In this document: positions 1 through 12,646 of the stretch, piece after piece | Layout: each line of letters opens with the position of its first letter | Numbering within the stretch: the stretch's first letter is position 1 | Source of the DNA: Antedon bifida | Lineage: Eukaryota; Echinodermata; Crinoidea; Comatulida; Antedonidae | Reading direction: 5' to 3' | NCBI GenBank assembly: GCA_963402885.1 | Contig: OY727096.1 | Span: 434,001-498,000 of the forward strand | DNA length: 64,000 nucleotides | Program-made: the position numbers and the translations under genes | Notes under the pieces: generated by a model | Databases searched by the model: none | Seen by the model: the letters and a program-made list of their open reading frames with translations, nothing else | What the model was told of the DNA's origin: nothing

Positions 1-1511
1 TGGAGTTGGTTGACTTTCACATTTAAGTAGTAACGTCATCCTTATTAAGGGTCCAGGACTCAATATAGGCATGTTCTTAATTATTTAAGCCTTTTTGTTG
101 TGGTGAGTTTTATAATTTTTAGCATTTCTGTTTTAATTTATATCTACTAACTTTAAATATATATATATAAATATTATAAGTATAAATATACTTTTTTTTC
201 TCTCTTTTCAATGTATAAAATTGTTCTTGTTTGTTCATTATTTTGATAGTTGTGATACTGTAGTTGTATTTCTTTCATACAGCCTTGTGGAAGTACACAT
301 TTTGTTGTCCCACCGTGGAGTGATACCACTCACCAGGGGAAAGTGTCCCCTTAAAGGAGGGATTCTACTCTAACTAGTTGTTTTATTTTTTTGTACGTTC
401 ATCGTGCAAATAAACATTTTATTGAACTATGTTCTTAATCTTTGTAATTGGTTTTTCACAAGATAATCAATAAACGTCCTGCAATGAATGTGCCTGTGAA
501 AGCTTGTGTACTAATACATTTAATTAATTGTTATTGATTTTTGTAAGACACACCAGAGGTATAAGTAAATTCATTAATTATACATACGTATGTACAAACA
601 CTATTTCATATCAAACTGTGTTACAAGACTTACTTTGGCACAAGGTCATCTGCCTTTTATTGAAAACCAAAATAAGAAGCTTTTAGGAGATAACGTATTG
701 TGAGAAGTCAGTGAATGTAGTTTCTATACAATACAATATCTTCCCATAAATAGCTCTTTCAAAGTACTGGTCTCCCAAGAGGTTCAGATTTTTTTATTTT
801 TTTTTTATTTTCAATCTTTTTATAATACATTGCATTACCAAACAAAAACAAATTTGAAAAACAAAACCGTAAAAGTAAAATCTAGGCATACAGTCAGTAC
901 TGTATGTAAAATATAAATTATTTAATATAAAATTGGAAGATCTGGAATCAATTCCACATCCCTCAGTTATTGATGTAACAATAATGACACACAAGTTGGG
1001 ATCGACAAACTCCATGCTTTTATGTTAGCTTTTAATTGTTCACATACCTGAACACAAGACCACATCATATTATAGATTCAAAGGGTTTAATTGGGGCATT
1101 TTAATTATGATTGCCTGTTTCACTCCTTCCGCTAGGACTTTTCCTAATAAGGCAAGATTTTTTAAACAGAGGAATTCCAATAAAACACTTAAGTTTGTTT
1201 TTGTGGCAGAATGCTGGTTGTTTGAGCTCATACATCAAACTAGTATTTTCTACCCTGTTGATATACTTATTAAAGTGCAGTAAATGCCTAGACCATCTGG
1301 AAAAGTAGTATTAAAGTAAATGTGTAAATCTATAGGGAACGGACTTAAAAGGCCAATTACTTAAGTCATTAAAATATCAGTATTAATGAATTGCATGCCT
1401 ACAGTTGAATCTTTAAAACAAATTTAAATTAAAAAAAATCTTCATTTTAAAATTTAACAACCTATGGATTTTATTTATGGTATACAGTATGCACCACCAT
1501 AATCCCATACT
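1..1511. other. No gene seen; AT-rich flank
   Basis: No supported coding exon here: the short open frames are AT-rich, low in complexity and resemble no family I know. The stretch at about 300-376 (GGGGAAAGTGTCCCCTTAA, ending GATTCTACTCTAAC) resembles the right end of the pogo-like remnants described further downstream, but no left partner is visible. Confidence 0.5.
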
Positions 1512-1704
1512 CAAATATAATCCCACCCCTAATTTAGGCTAAATTTAGACAAGACTGTATTAATGCAATCCAAATATAATCCCACCCCTAATTTAGGCTA
1601 AATTTAGACAAGACTGTATTAATGCAATCCAAATATAATCCCACCCCTAATTTAGGCTAAATTTAGACAAGACTGTATTAATGCAATCCAAATATAATCC
1701 CACT
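1512..1704. repeat. Tandem repeat, 59 bp x about 3.3
   Basis: Three nearly identical 59-bp units start at 1512, 1571 and 1630, with a partial fourth at 1689. Each holds the phrase AATCCCACCCCTAATTTAGG followed by a TTTAGACAAGACTG block. The period is not a multiple of three and there is no open frame across it, so it is non-coding. The near identity of the units suggests recent amplification. Confidence 0.93.
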
Positions 1705-4700
1705 CATTAATTTTTTGCCAACTTTATCTGGGACTATACTTGGAATATACTCTCAAATTTATCCAAATAAACAATTAAAACTTAAGACCATTAGGGAGGC
1801 ATCTCGTATACAAACACAGAATGAGTTTAGATCTTTTTGTACAAAAGAAAGTATATGACAAGTTATATAATATACGACGTACGATTTGAATGGTGACAAA
1901 TTACCTACAGACAGTAAGTCATGCTAGTTTGTTATCATAAATACCGTAGGCCTAACGAATACTAATGGAACCTGAATAATGCCACAATCCAACGAGGACA
2001 GATTCATCGTATTATTTACTTTTCTTGTCCTCGATTGGTTTATTATTTGATGCTTTCATTTTGTTGTTGTTGTTGACAATAAAGATTACTATTATTATAT
2101 ATAGTTCATTCTCTATAAAGCAGGTTCTCAATGTGCTATACACGTAGTAAAATCATCCTTTATTTCAAATAAAACAATGTAACAAACATCCCAGGTCACA
2201 GCTTGCAGGGCAAAACAAGTCAACAAATACAAAACACTAAAATAAGAAGGTGAAAACAGTATAAAACACATCCAAAAGGCATAACATTCAGATTGCTATA
2301 AACAAACAAAAATTACATTATTAGGGAACAATTTTCCCACGTAGGTTTAAGTGGGCATTCCATATGGTATAGCTACATACCAATAACGTTTCGTTTTTGA
2401 AGTAAAAAAGGAAATGACAACATTTTTAGATATTATGAAAGTCCAAGTTAATTCAGATTTCAAATTTTGCACAAAATGTCAGATTGAAAATTGACGAGGA
2501 ATCAAGAGGAACACTTTAAAACAGCAAAAGTGTGAAAAGCATAATGATCATTCAATTTATGCAGATTGTATACATGACGAAACCTCCAGATTTAAAGTGA
2601 TTTAACACGAAATGATTAATGAACACCTACAGTATAAATTAACACCTAATAATCTTATGGTAGCCAAAGTGTTGTATAGTAGCATCATGGCTTGACCTGA
2701 TTCAAGTGTAGTCGGTCAACAAAATGCTATCTGAAAACACACAACTGGTGCCTACATATGTTTAAATGTGTTCCTCTTTAATCGCTCTTGTTGAAGAAAG
2801 GCCCAGAAGGTTATATAGGATTATTATAAAGGAAATATCTTAAAGACGATTTCCTGACCTAAATATGGTAAACATTATTGGTACGGTGCGTCTTCAATTG
2901 AAAGGACTGTACCATTGGACAACAATATCTTTAATAGGGGTGTATTTTGGGTTTAAGTGCGGACCTGAGGGGTGCCATGTGGCTTATGTGAGTTAAATAA
3001 TTGTTAACATATTAAAATAGATAATGTTAAGATGGTCTGTTAAGATAGTACCCCATTAAGGGGGATTTTAGCTGGAATTTTCCGTATTAGGATACAGTTG
3101 CAGTGGAAAAGGTGCTTGAGATATGCTAAATTCTAATTCATTTAAAACACAATAAACGATAGTAAATAATAGCACTAACCCAGAATTTGATACTCGATCT
3201 TCTCTACCTGCATAACCAATATGTGCTGTTTGAGATGGGTTTAGATATTCTGGTATTTTTTTGTGAAAAATTAATTTCGCAATCAGGTAAATTTAAAAAA
3301 AAATCTTGATCTTGAATTATTAGAACACATTTTTTTTTAATTGTTTATTTTTTATCCTACTTTATTAGTTAAATTCTGATGAGTACTGTACTGCTGGTCA
3401 AATTTTTATCATTATTATATTTTATGATTTCTTTAACAATTTTTACAATTACGGTCTTTCTCAACAAAAATGACCATATTGGTTTAAATACATAATAATT
3501 ATTATAAAAAAATTATTTGTGTTTACAGACTAATTTAAATTTCATGACATTTAACTCGAGGTTTAACTTTTTTTTACCTTGACAAATGGAAAACAACAAT
3601 TTTTTCTATAAGGTCTTAATGCGAGGATCATAACTGCTTTATCATGTTTTTATATTACTATGTCAATATAATGAATTGAAGAAGGTCATGTGAGAATGTC
3701 AACTGGCAAGAATTGGTAACACGAACGATGTCACAAGATCAAAATGCTCTAAATGCTACGGACAAGTGCAATTAATAAGACATTTTAATCCATTGTAATT
3801 TTAACTTTATAAAGCTCAGCTCTTCGTATTCTCAATCGTGCAACCTTTGACGAGAATATTTCTGTTATTAACTAATAAATTTTATTTTTCAAAAAGTTAT
3901 GTATTCATGCATTACAGAGCTAAATTTAGTCTTGTTTACATAAAAAAAACCTTTTTTCTAATTGTACCCATTTATACACCGGGGTAGGAAGAGTTTGTGC
4001 CACTGTCGTTATTCTTGAACACAACATAGCTTAACCACACATAACAATCTTTTAAATTATATAAATATATTATTTATTATTAACCTAATACTAAATTATA
4101 AACTTAGTAACTTTATCAAAATCAAGTAAATAATCGTTACAATTAAATAACACCACTGCAGTCAAATTGAGTGCTGTCTTCGCGCTGAAAAAATTTTCAT
4201 AAGCGGCATACAGCATTTATTGACAGTACTGATGACAGATCTGTTAGATTACATTGGTATTCTGTTTCTTCTTTAAATATCATATCTGTTTTAGATGATG
4301 ATGTTGTTGCCTTTTATGTGCTATTTGGATGAGATTGTGGTTACTGAGTTATATGTTTAGCCTACAGACAAAGCTGACCAACTCAGCTTATAATATTTCT
4401 GATTTACCGTCTTATCAAACCGTATGAAATGCATTTACATCTTAAGCATGTGAAATTGTGACTAAAGCTTGTATTGTTGATATCCAATGCGGTAGAAGAC
4501 TGTATATAAATTCTTATTATCATTATTAAATATATTGAATCATTTACAGTAGACTTAATAATCATAGCAAAATCGTTTCGTTTTGGTGGTTTGAGCCGTG
4601 TATCGTCCAATTGACCGTTATGCTTGAGAGGATTTGAAAGGCATTGTGTTGATAAGCTTAAGTGAAAGTCGTTGCAGGTGATCTGAGATAGGATAATTGT

Positions 4701-4931
4701 ACTGATTGTCTAGGTAAACCATTTGTAAGACTACTACTACTAAGTATAGAAACATGTACATTTGTCTTTCTTAAAGTTAAGTTCAAACTTAAGCCATTAT
4801 AGAAACATACATGTACTGTTTGTAAGAAGAAAGTATAAAACATTTCATATTTAGTCCAGTCCCCCTTTTGACAGCTAAAATAAAATTATGAACTATTTCT
4901 CATATCTCTTTTTGACAGAATATTTATCAGT
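1705..4931. other. No gene seen
   Basis: AT-rich sequence without supportable exons. A retroposon-like 3' tail (GACAATAAAGATTACTATT) sits near 2075-2095. The string TACCCATTTATACACC at about 3965 is a short fragment of the SINE seen at 21001-21160. Nothing else stands out. Confidence 0.45.
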
Positions 4932-4980
4932 CTGATCATGGAGAAATAAGTTAGTTCCTAACTTATTTCTCCATGGTCTG
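4932..4980. repeat. Near-perfect hairpin, 23-bp arms, 3-nt loop
   Basis: The arms are CTGATCATGGAGAAATAAG and continuation, and its reverse complement, separated by TTC, with two mismatches. The short loop makes it a strong foldback in DNA or RNA. A related half (TTATTTCTCCATGG) occurs near 49708-49722, so it may be the end of an interspersed foldback family. No poly-T follows, so it does not look like a Pol III terminator. Confidence 0.85.
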
Positions 4981-5488
4981 ATGTAGAGAAAAAAAATCCT
5001 GAATCTACACTGTTTCCTATGTATTGGTGGAGTACTATAGATACCAGTTTATCAGGCTGTAAAGCAGAAACAGAAAGAAATTTCATTTGTTCTTGATACA
5101 TGCTTCATGATCAACCCCCAACCCCCAAACCCCTTCCCCCACCTCTTGAAAGAAATGGTCACTAATTATAAAAAAGGGAAATTGCAAGTTTTTTTCTTTT
5201 TTTTATAAAGTAGGACACACTGAAGTTGAAACATAACCTGGGGTGTAATTTGGTGAAACCATATTTCTAGATTACAGATGTTAATCAAATTTGTCAGAAT
5301 ATCATCATGAATGTGATCAATCTAGTTTATCTTCTTCATCTCATGCTTTGTAATTTATATCGCAAATGTCATGAAAACCCATCCATATCATTCTATTCAA
5401 TCATGCTAGGTAACGACATTCAACAACATGATTGGTCAGTTTAGAATTCACATTGTTTAACACGGTTTCATTTTAAAATGACAAAATT

Positions 5489-5630
5489 AAGCTCTGTCTA
5501 CACTATCAAACTTTATGTGACAAAAAAATGTGATGTGCCCATATATGGACATGATGATGTCATATCACTACCATATTTGGACACATCATACTTTTGTTGT
5601 CAAACTAATTTGTTAGTGTAGACAGAGCTT
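5489..5630. mobile_element. MITE-A copy 1 (intact, single internal unit)
   Basis: Intact non-autonomous TIR element of about 142 bp. The terminal inverted repeats share the core CTGTCTACACTATCAAA. The interior holds a second inverted region, GTGATGTGCCCATATATGG against CATATTTGGACACATCA. Both ends lie in TTAA, compatible with a TTAA target or with TA plus an A of the TIR; other copies end in TAAA/TTTA, which favours a TA target. No transposase frame is present. This is the reference form of the family, with one copy of the internal CTACCATATTTGG motif. Confidence 0.9.
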
Positions 5631-7475
5631 AACATGGCTTCATTTTAAAATGACAAAATAATACAAGTAAAGAGACAGAACACAAAAAAAAAAACCAAAA
5701 TTTGTGGACACTTTTGTCATTGTAACTGTTTATATGAAAAAGACCCGCAAAATTCTTGAAAATTATCTAATGTTTATCAAAACGTCAAATTCTCAGAATG
5801 TGTTTTGTTTCTTTTACACTGAAATTAATATTCAGAGGATCTTCTGATGATATTAAAATGACAATGTATTTAGAAACATAAAACATATTGTTAACGTATT
5901 ATTACATGTATATAGTCTTTACATTGTTATTTTGATATTCATTGCAATATACTGCATCATATTATTCTTGCTAAGATGGTTGACATACATAAATGAATGA
6001 TGCTAAAATTAATGATAACCATAAATGAAATTATTCTCCTTATTAAAGGTAGCAATCATGTTTACAGGGAAAACATATGCACAAGATGCTCTACATAAAC
6101 AAAGTCTTCGTACATCTTTAGGAGTGGAGTTGTTTTTATTCATATGAAAAATTTCTGACATATGACAAGACATGAACCCAAGACCCATAGATTTTTAAGC
6201 TACCACTCTTAATATTGTCACAAATGATTGGTTAATTTTTTGCCACCCACTCACTTTTTGGCCTACCCTTTACTTTAGGAATCATGTCAAAATTATTCTA
6301 TTGCAGTTTATATTGCTGTATAATCATTTTGTAGCCTTTATGCAAATGAAAGCTTTTTCTTAGTAAATCATTCACATTGCACTGACTGCTTTATAAACTT
6401 CCATATTGAAACAAACTAATAAAATCATATATATTGCAGTTAAAAATGTAGTTACTGCAGTAACTGCAGTGGAATGATTTTGACTCGATTCCCTTATTTT
6501 ACCATGTTACAGAGCTTTACCTTCTCTGTATGTATTTGTTGAGTACATTTATGTTTTCTCTCCAAATTTTGGCTAAATCAGGAGGTGGGATTATATTCAA
6601 ACAGGATTATAACAGTTCTGTCATTATATGTACTATTTGTTTTAAAGTACAAGTTGGAAATAATCATGTTGGCGTTTGTGTTTGCTTCAAACCATTCTCC
6701 TAAGATGAATACAATTTCATTCTACCAATACTGGCTGTTATTAGGTCATATTTTGGAGTTCCATCAATAATTCTCAAAACCCTGCAACTTGCAAGTTCAT
6801 AAATTGATTAAGGCAAAGAAATTTAGCCAGTAACATAAACAAATTGCAGTTATCAGAGGACATAATTTGGCTTTAATGCAATTTGTGGAGAGCCAGTGGG
6901 CTTGTTTATGGATTACCTCCTAACATTTGACAATGAACAAAGTTGTTTGCTGCGACTTGTTATTGGATTGTTGTACCAATCGTTCGTACTAACAACTAGA
7001 TCGATTTAACTGATGATTTTGCTACAGTTATGTTATCATTTGTGACTTTATAATTTCGTTAGGAATTGCGACTTGATTATGAGTTTTGTAAAACCACTGT
7101 ACTGTAAGTGTAATCTGGGTCAGATACTTCAGGCCTACACCTTAATGATTGTTTAAAAAGTTATCTATCAAGATAAGATAATATTAAACGATAAGGAGTT
7201 GTTTGATTAAGGACACACTTGTTTTGGGGTCACAATTAATGTTGTTGTGGATTAGTATTAATGGTTTTTTTATTCTTTATTAGTGTTTCGTGGGTCGATA
7301 TTAATGGTGTAATCTATTGGAAGGAATTATGAAAATTGATATTACTTGAAACATGCACGCCTAGCAGATGTTTGTAATGAATGTTTCAATTGATAATCAA
7401 TATGGGTCTTTCTTAAACACACACTGTAATATCATGTACACAGGTCATGCAACTCGTTTATTCTTACTGCAGTAA
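5631..7475. other. No gene seen; palindromes TTACTGCAGTAA
   Basis: No supportable exon. Near 6190-6230 there is a weak tRNA-like B-box on the minus strand (GGGTTCATGTC). The 12-bp palindrome TTACTGCAGTAA occurs at 6452 and 7464, and again at 7655 and 7886. Confidence 0.5.
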
Positions 7476-7620
7476 AGCTTGTTTCCCACTAGGATGCAAT
7501 GCAAGGACGTAGACGCAACACAAGCGAGTTGACCAATCACACGCGATTGTTCAAATAATCTATCGCTTGTGATTGTTCAAATCACTTTGCGTTGCATTGC
7601 GTCCTAGTGGAAACCAAGCT
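7476..7620. mobile_element. MITE-B copy 1 (intact)
   Basis: A 145-bp inverted-repeat element. The left end reads CTTGTTTCCCACTAGGATGC and the right end GCGTCCTAGTGGAAACCAAG, and the inverted similarity extends well over 40 bp per arm through GCAATGCAA and GATTGTTCAA blocks. It has no coding capacity. Degraded copies lie at 51881-51985 and 59580-59860. It sits between two TTACTGCAGTAA palindromes. Confidence 0.88.
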
Positions 7621-7717
7621 GTATAAGTAATTCTACAGTTGTTACTGTAACAGTTTACTGCAGTAAACTTTAGGACTGCTGACTCTTGTTTCTAAGCAAA
7701 GTTAGCAAACTCATATT

Positions 7718-7870
7718 ATTTCATACTCATCAAACAGCGAGAACAAACTCGCTAATTAAAGGATGGATAATTATAGTTTATCGTGCTTATAAACGAAGTC
7801 TCATTTGAGGAGTGGAGTTGAAAGAGTGAGTTACAACCCTGGCACTAGGTCAGGATTGAACCCTGGATGA
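7718..7870 (-). mobile_element. SINE-1, partial copy
   Basis: Same family as the fuller copy at 16015-16236. It shares the CATCAAACAGCGAG, GGATGGATAA, GAGTCTCATTTGA and GTGGAGTTGAAAGAGT blocks and the B-box complement (GGATTGAACCCTGG), then stops before the A-box. Read on the minus strand this is a tRNA-type B-box, GGTTCAATCC, followed by the SINE body. Confidence 0.75.
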
Positions 7871-8158
7871 ATTTCGTCTTTATTATTACTGCAGTAACTA
7901 TAATAGTTACTGCACTTAGGGCATAAGTGGCCAGATTTCCTTCTACACAGAACTTTAATATGTTTCAATTTAGCATTATCAGGCTAAATTCAAGAAGACG
8001 CAAATATATTCATATAATTTTGTATTTAAAAATTGTATGTAATTCATTCATCACAATATTAATTATGTAACATGAAATAATGTCTTGAATATTACAGGAT
8101 TATAAAAGGCCATGTGGCAGATTAATCACCATGTCTAGCTTTTATGATTGTGTGTAGT

Positions 8159-8240
8159 TCAGTGGCGTAACGGCTATGAGCGCTCTGGCTAAACACAGGG
8201 GCCCAGAGCTTATGGGCACCCTGACCAGTGCCCAGAAGAG
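8159..8240 (+). mobile_element. hAT-like MITE terminus fragment
   Basis: Begins with CAGTGGCGTAACGG and runs into a G/C-rich GGGGCCC stretch. CAGTGGCG termini are typical of widespread hAT-type non-autonomous elements in animals. A similar fragment occurs at 43483-43615. No second terminus could be assigned, so the boundaries are uncertain. Confidence 0.4.
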
Positions 8241-8296
8241 AAATTTTCTTTTTTGTACTAAAAATGGTACTTACAACAACGTTTCACAAACATTCA

Positions 8297-8628
8297 GATA
8301 TATTTTCCCCCTGAAAAAACATTTTTTTGTTGAATATGCCATTTTAATGTAACCTAATAGTTATCCACCTTGACCAAAAATTGGATCTAAAAAAATGTAT
8401 TTACCTAAATGACTGTAAATTAAAGCAAAAAATAGTCAAATATTAATAGCTGCCAGCCAATGGGTTTTAGGTTGAATTTAACCATTTAATTTTGTCATTT
8501 TATAAATAAAAACATTAGTTTTTTTTCTATGGAAGTGATTAACTTTATTGAAACTACACAATAATATATTCAAATCTGATTTTATTAATCTTTATTTTTC
8601 ATGTTTTTGGGGGACAATACATCTTTAA
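8297..8628. mobile_element. MITE-D copy, interior expanded
   Basis: The left end (TTTTCCCCCTGAAAAAACAT) and right end (GTTTTTGGGGGACAATACAT, then CTTTAA) are inverted repeats of the kind seen in the shorter copy at 9288-9430. Between them lie about 180 extra bp with no visible coding capacity. The shared internal block GAAGTGATTAACTTTATT identifies the family. It is either a longer parental form or a copy carrying an insertion. Confidence 0.65.
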
Positions 8629-9287
8629 GTAGACTGTTGATCTTGTTTACAGATCACTACGTCACCTCGGTGTTTTTAATGTTTAATTTACTCCAATATA
8701 GTTAAGTAGTAGAACGTCAACCATAGTACTATTAAGTATGGTGTTTATCATAGAAAAGAACAATAAAAAAAAAAGATTAAGTGTTTTTAATGGCAAAGTA
8801 CTTTAGCTAGCCTCATTATCATTTATATTGATTTATTCATTGAAAACCTTTTATTAATTTATATATTAATTATTTATATGTAATTGAAATCACAAATTAG
8901 TGATTCATTATTGAAGTAATTCAGATTGAAATATTTACAATCTGTTAATCGTTGACATTTATTATTATTAAACATTAACACTATTAGTTTAAACAAAACT
9001 CATTCATTTATCCTCATAAGTATAAACCTACCACCAGAAATGTTAAGAAAACAAATGTTTGTTAGAAATCAATAGCATCCATGTTACAATGACTGTATTA
9101 AAAAAACTCTCCTATCTAAAGTGAAATACAGTTTAAGGGAATACTTAAATATTTATTGAATTAAAGGAAATACTTAATATTTAAGGTATTTAATATCTCG
9201 CTTACTTAAGTGTGATTGGTGAATACGCCCACTACTTTCCATCAGTTTCAATAAATTATTTTTCTAAATTATTCATTATTTGAAACA

Positions 9288-9430
9288 TTAAAGATATATG
9301 TTCCCCTGAAAACATTTTTTTTTTACTACAGAAGTGATTAATTTTATTCGAAATGCCCTTATCTTATCTTATCTTAAAGTCTGATTTTACTAATTTTTCA
9401 TTATTTTTTTGGAGGATAATACATCTTTAA
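9288..9430. mobile_element. MITE-D copy, 143 bp
   Basis: Begins TTAAAGATATATGTTCCCC and ends GGATAATACATCTTTAA, so the ends are inverted repeats of about 28 bp bounded by TTAA. The interior has the family block GAAGTGATTAATTTTATT and a small TTATC run. Other copies are at 8297-8628, 45983-46143 and 61840-62004. No coding capacity. Confidence 0.75.
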
Positions 9431-9487
9431 ACAAAAACTCATTAATTTCTCATAAAATAATAAACATTGTCTACCACCATACATGTT

Positions 9488-9662
9488 AAGTTCTGTCTGC
9501 ACTATCAAACAAACTATCAACAACAAATGTGTGATGTGCCCACATATGGTAGTGATCTGGCCAAATATGGTAGATTGATATGACATCATCGTGTCCATAT
9601 ACCTGTATGATGGGCACATCACATTTTGTTGTCACATAAAGTTTATAGTGTAGACAGAGCTT
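9488..9662. mobile_element. MITE-A copy 2
   Basis: Full-length copy with both TIRs (left core TTCTGTCTGCACTATCAAAC, right core GTGTAGACAGAGC) and TTAA on each side. Two ATATGGTAG motifs are present, one more than in copy 1. A minus-strand open frame of 73 codons crosses it but is only the translation of the repeat. Confidence 0.85.
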
Positions 9663-10070
9663 AAAGAAATGTTTGTTAGAACTTCATAGCATCAATGTTA
9701 CTGGTTTCGATTAGCAAAAATCCATAAAACGGGAGTTGTAATTAATTTAATTATTCATTCATTATGTAATTAAATTAATTTCAATCTATTTGGTTATTAT
9801 TATTCACAAAATATTAGATTAATCATAAGTAATCATATTGAAGGGCAAAGATAATCTGTTGAATTTGCTAGCTCACTATTAGTTTTGTTCCAACACTCAC
9901 AGCACACTACTTACACGTATATCCCTCATTTATCCTTAGGTCTACTTTGCAAAATGTTGATGCAGACTTTATTTGTAAAATGTTTATTTTCATACTCTGA
10001 TTGCTGACAGTAACTTGAAAAGAGCGGATTGGAAAATTGATCAAGGAATGATGATGGCCAAAAACATGAT

Positions 10071-10088
10071 GGGGGGGGGGGGGGGGGG
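10071..10088. repeat. Homopolymer (G)18
   Basis: A run of 18 G followed by TGTGGAGGG. Unusual against the AT-rich background. Similar C runs at 24448-24467, 37059-37074 and 58430-58443 suggest that several arose inside GC-rich ends of transposon remnants. Confidence 0.95.
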
Positions 10089-10212
10089 TGTGGAGGGTAA
10101 TGCAGGTGGAAAAGGCCCTGGTTTAGCACTCCTAAGGTGCGCTCCAACGCTTTAGCCAGTGAGCGCTCACACATCTTGTGTTGGAAGTACTTTAAAAAAG
10201 GAGATGAACAAG

Positions 10213-10249
10213 TAATAATAATAATAATAATAATAGTAGTAGTAGTAGT
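10213..10249. repeat. Microsatellite (AAT)n then (AGT)n
   Basis: About eight AAT-type units pass into about five AGT units. This is a compound trinucleotide microsatellite with no gene around it. Confidence 0.95.
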
Positions 10250-12066
10250 TGTACAGTAGATACTTATACCGATGCATTTACACTTAAAATTTTAATATGA
10301 AAAAATCTCACTAAGAATGTTCTTAAAGCCTAATAGCATCTTAGCTTACACTAAGTTCAGCTTGGAATCCTTTACTTAACAGGGATATGAACTCTTCATT
10401 AATTTGTCGTCAACAGAACTTTGTTTATTAAACAGAATGCACTTAGACTTATTTGTAGTTCCCTTTAAAGTCAAATACAATTATTTAAAATCATATTATA
10501 CCAAATGTAACGTTTCAGATGTATGGCGCCTAAATTATTATTTCTATTTTCTTAATTTCTGTTTGTATATTGTTGCTGCTCTTATTAGAGCAACTTCAGA
10601 TTCAGTTTACGTAGAGCAAATATTGGCCGCAGTGTGAAGGACGTTTGTATTTATTTACCGGCGTTTACCCTGTTCACTACTGCACAGAAATGATTAAAAT
10701 GCCATTCTTTTGAGGACTACTCAAAGTAACTTGTTATTAAGTCTGCGCTAATTGTAGTCTAAGTGCTGTAGTGTTTATAAACAGAATAACAATTTATTTA
10801 AAAAAACAATATTATTTTACAATTCAGTTTGGATGAGTTTTGCATATTTAATAAATGCACAGTCAAAAGACAGTGTTCCTCAGACAACCTCCCCCTACCC
10901 CTCCCCCATACCATATATTTTGCTTTAACAAATTTAAAATACATAAACCAGACTTCTATCCTGTTGTTTGTGCCTTTTGCATAAAATGCACCTTCCCTCA
11001 TACACAATGCTGGGCTTCATCCATGAAAGCTGTGCATGAATAGTAAAGTCAAGTTTACAGTTACACCATGTTGAATTATCCAAAAAATGGAAATTAATTA
11101 AAGTTCCATATGTCTAAATGCTTCGGTTTAATTTTTTCATTTTATTTTATTCATTTTTTTCAAAATTTCATTTCTAAAAACACAATAGGCCAACAGCTGT
11201 GGCATCAATACAAAAAAAGTTCTCAAAATTTATCATTGTTCGAAATACAAAAATCATTAAGGAGGTTGATAATCATAAGAAAATTATAATTATCATTTTA
11301 TTTCTCGTTTTAGGCTGATCCAAACAACTATCCAAACATTATTTTTAATTTCTTCTTTAAAAGAACATTGTTTTTCAAAGAAACCGTAACCAATCAAAAT
11401 AAAGTGAAAACACCAATTAGTTCAAAGCCAATCTGAATTAACATGAATATAACTTGTGTTTTGATTACAAGCATGTGAACATTAACTATGACATTTGAGT
11501 TAAGCTTAAAAAGAATGTGCTTAAAGTAGTATTTGTTAATCATTTCATATAAGATTACAATCTATAAATAGTGACTAGTGAATACACTTTAATATATTTG
11601 TATAGTAGGCTTTAATTAGAAGTTTACTAACACAAACGAGACATATTTTTAATTATTCCAATTTCTTGTTTCTTTCATTTTAATCTACTTACTACGATCT
11701 CAATTTAATTAAGTAAGAACACATCTTCATGTTGTTAAATTAGCTGAAATCATGTTATGGTACTTAACATTGTAACAAGAAAAATAATCAATTATATTAC
11801 GGACGTTTTTAAATTATGTTACATCAGGTGGTGAACAGCTTACATTCATGTCACAATACTGTTTTGCTGCCTGGCTAACATCAACTAAAAACAAATAAAA
11901 AAAAACAAAAAAAACCCAAATCTGAGGTGCATTCTTTTTCATGTCATAGTTGGATTCAAGGAAAGGTCCAGCCTTACCAACATCCCACTCACTTAATTTG
12001 GTTCAGTTCAGCACCTCATTACACAATGTTTCAGGCCCTCCTCTTGTCCTCCTCTTTCCCTCCCCC
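10250..12066. other. No gene seen
   Basis: Low-complexity AT-rich sequence. A pair of overlapping opposite-strand open frames near 10800-11040 is explained by a pyrimidine-rich CCCCCTACCCCTCCCCC patch. No exon, tRNA or intact element is supported. Confidence 0.45.
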
Positions 12067-12480
12067 TTCCCTCTATTTCAAAATCCTGGATCTTCCTTTA
12101 ATGGTTACTATTTTTCATAACCAAAGTTGAATAGTGCTCAAGGCATAATGAAATGATGTACTTTACTGTATACATTAATGATTTTGTCCATTTTCCCTTT
12201 TTGTCCATTTTCACTCTCCCTCCCCTATTTCACCAGGATCTTCCTCTAATGTCTACTATTTTTCATAAACAAAGTGGAATATTGAGATGAAATGATGCAC
12301 TGTACCAAACTGTATACTGCATTATTGATTTTGTCCATTTCCCTCCCCCTATTTCACTCCCCCTATTTCACCTGGATCTTCTTCTAATGGCCACTATTTT
12401 TCATAAACAAAGTGGAATATTGAGATGAAATGATGCACTGTACCAAACTGTATACTGCATTATTGATTTTGTCCATTTCA
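12067..12480. repeat. Tandem repeat, about 138 bp x 3
   Basis: Three diverged units each contain CACTATTTTTCATAAACAAA or a variant, then GAAATGATGCACTGTACC and GATTTTGTCCATTT. The last two are offset by 138 bp and nearly identical; the first is older and diverged. Each unit contains a CCCTATTTCA-CCTGGATCTT phrase like the hAT-like terminus seen near 37075, so the array may have started from a transposon end. Confidence 0.8.
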
Positions 12481-12646
12481 CACAACGTATCCTATTTCAT
12501 ACTTTGATATTTCATTTGGTTGTTAATTGGCTTGTACACTATTATGGACAATGTGATTGGAAAGCTATGTAAAGATACAGCATCTGTACTGATTCCCACA
12601 AAGCAATAATCACATATTAAAATAGGTTGTACTCTTTAACCTGATA

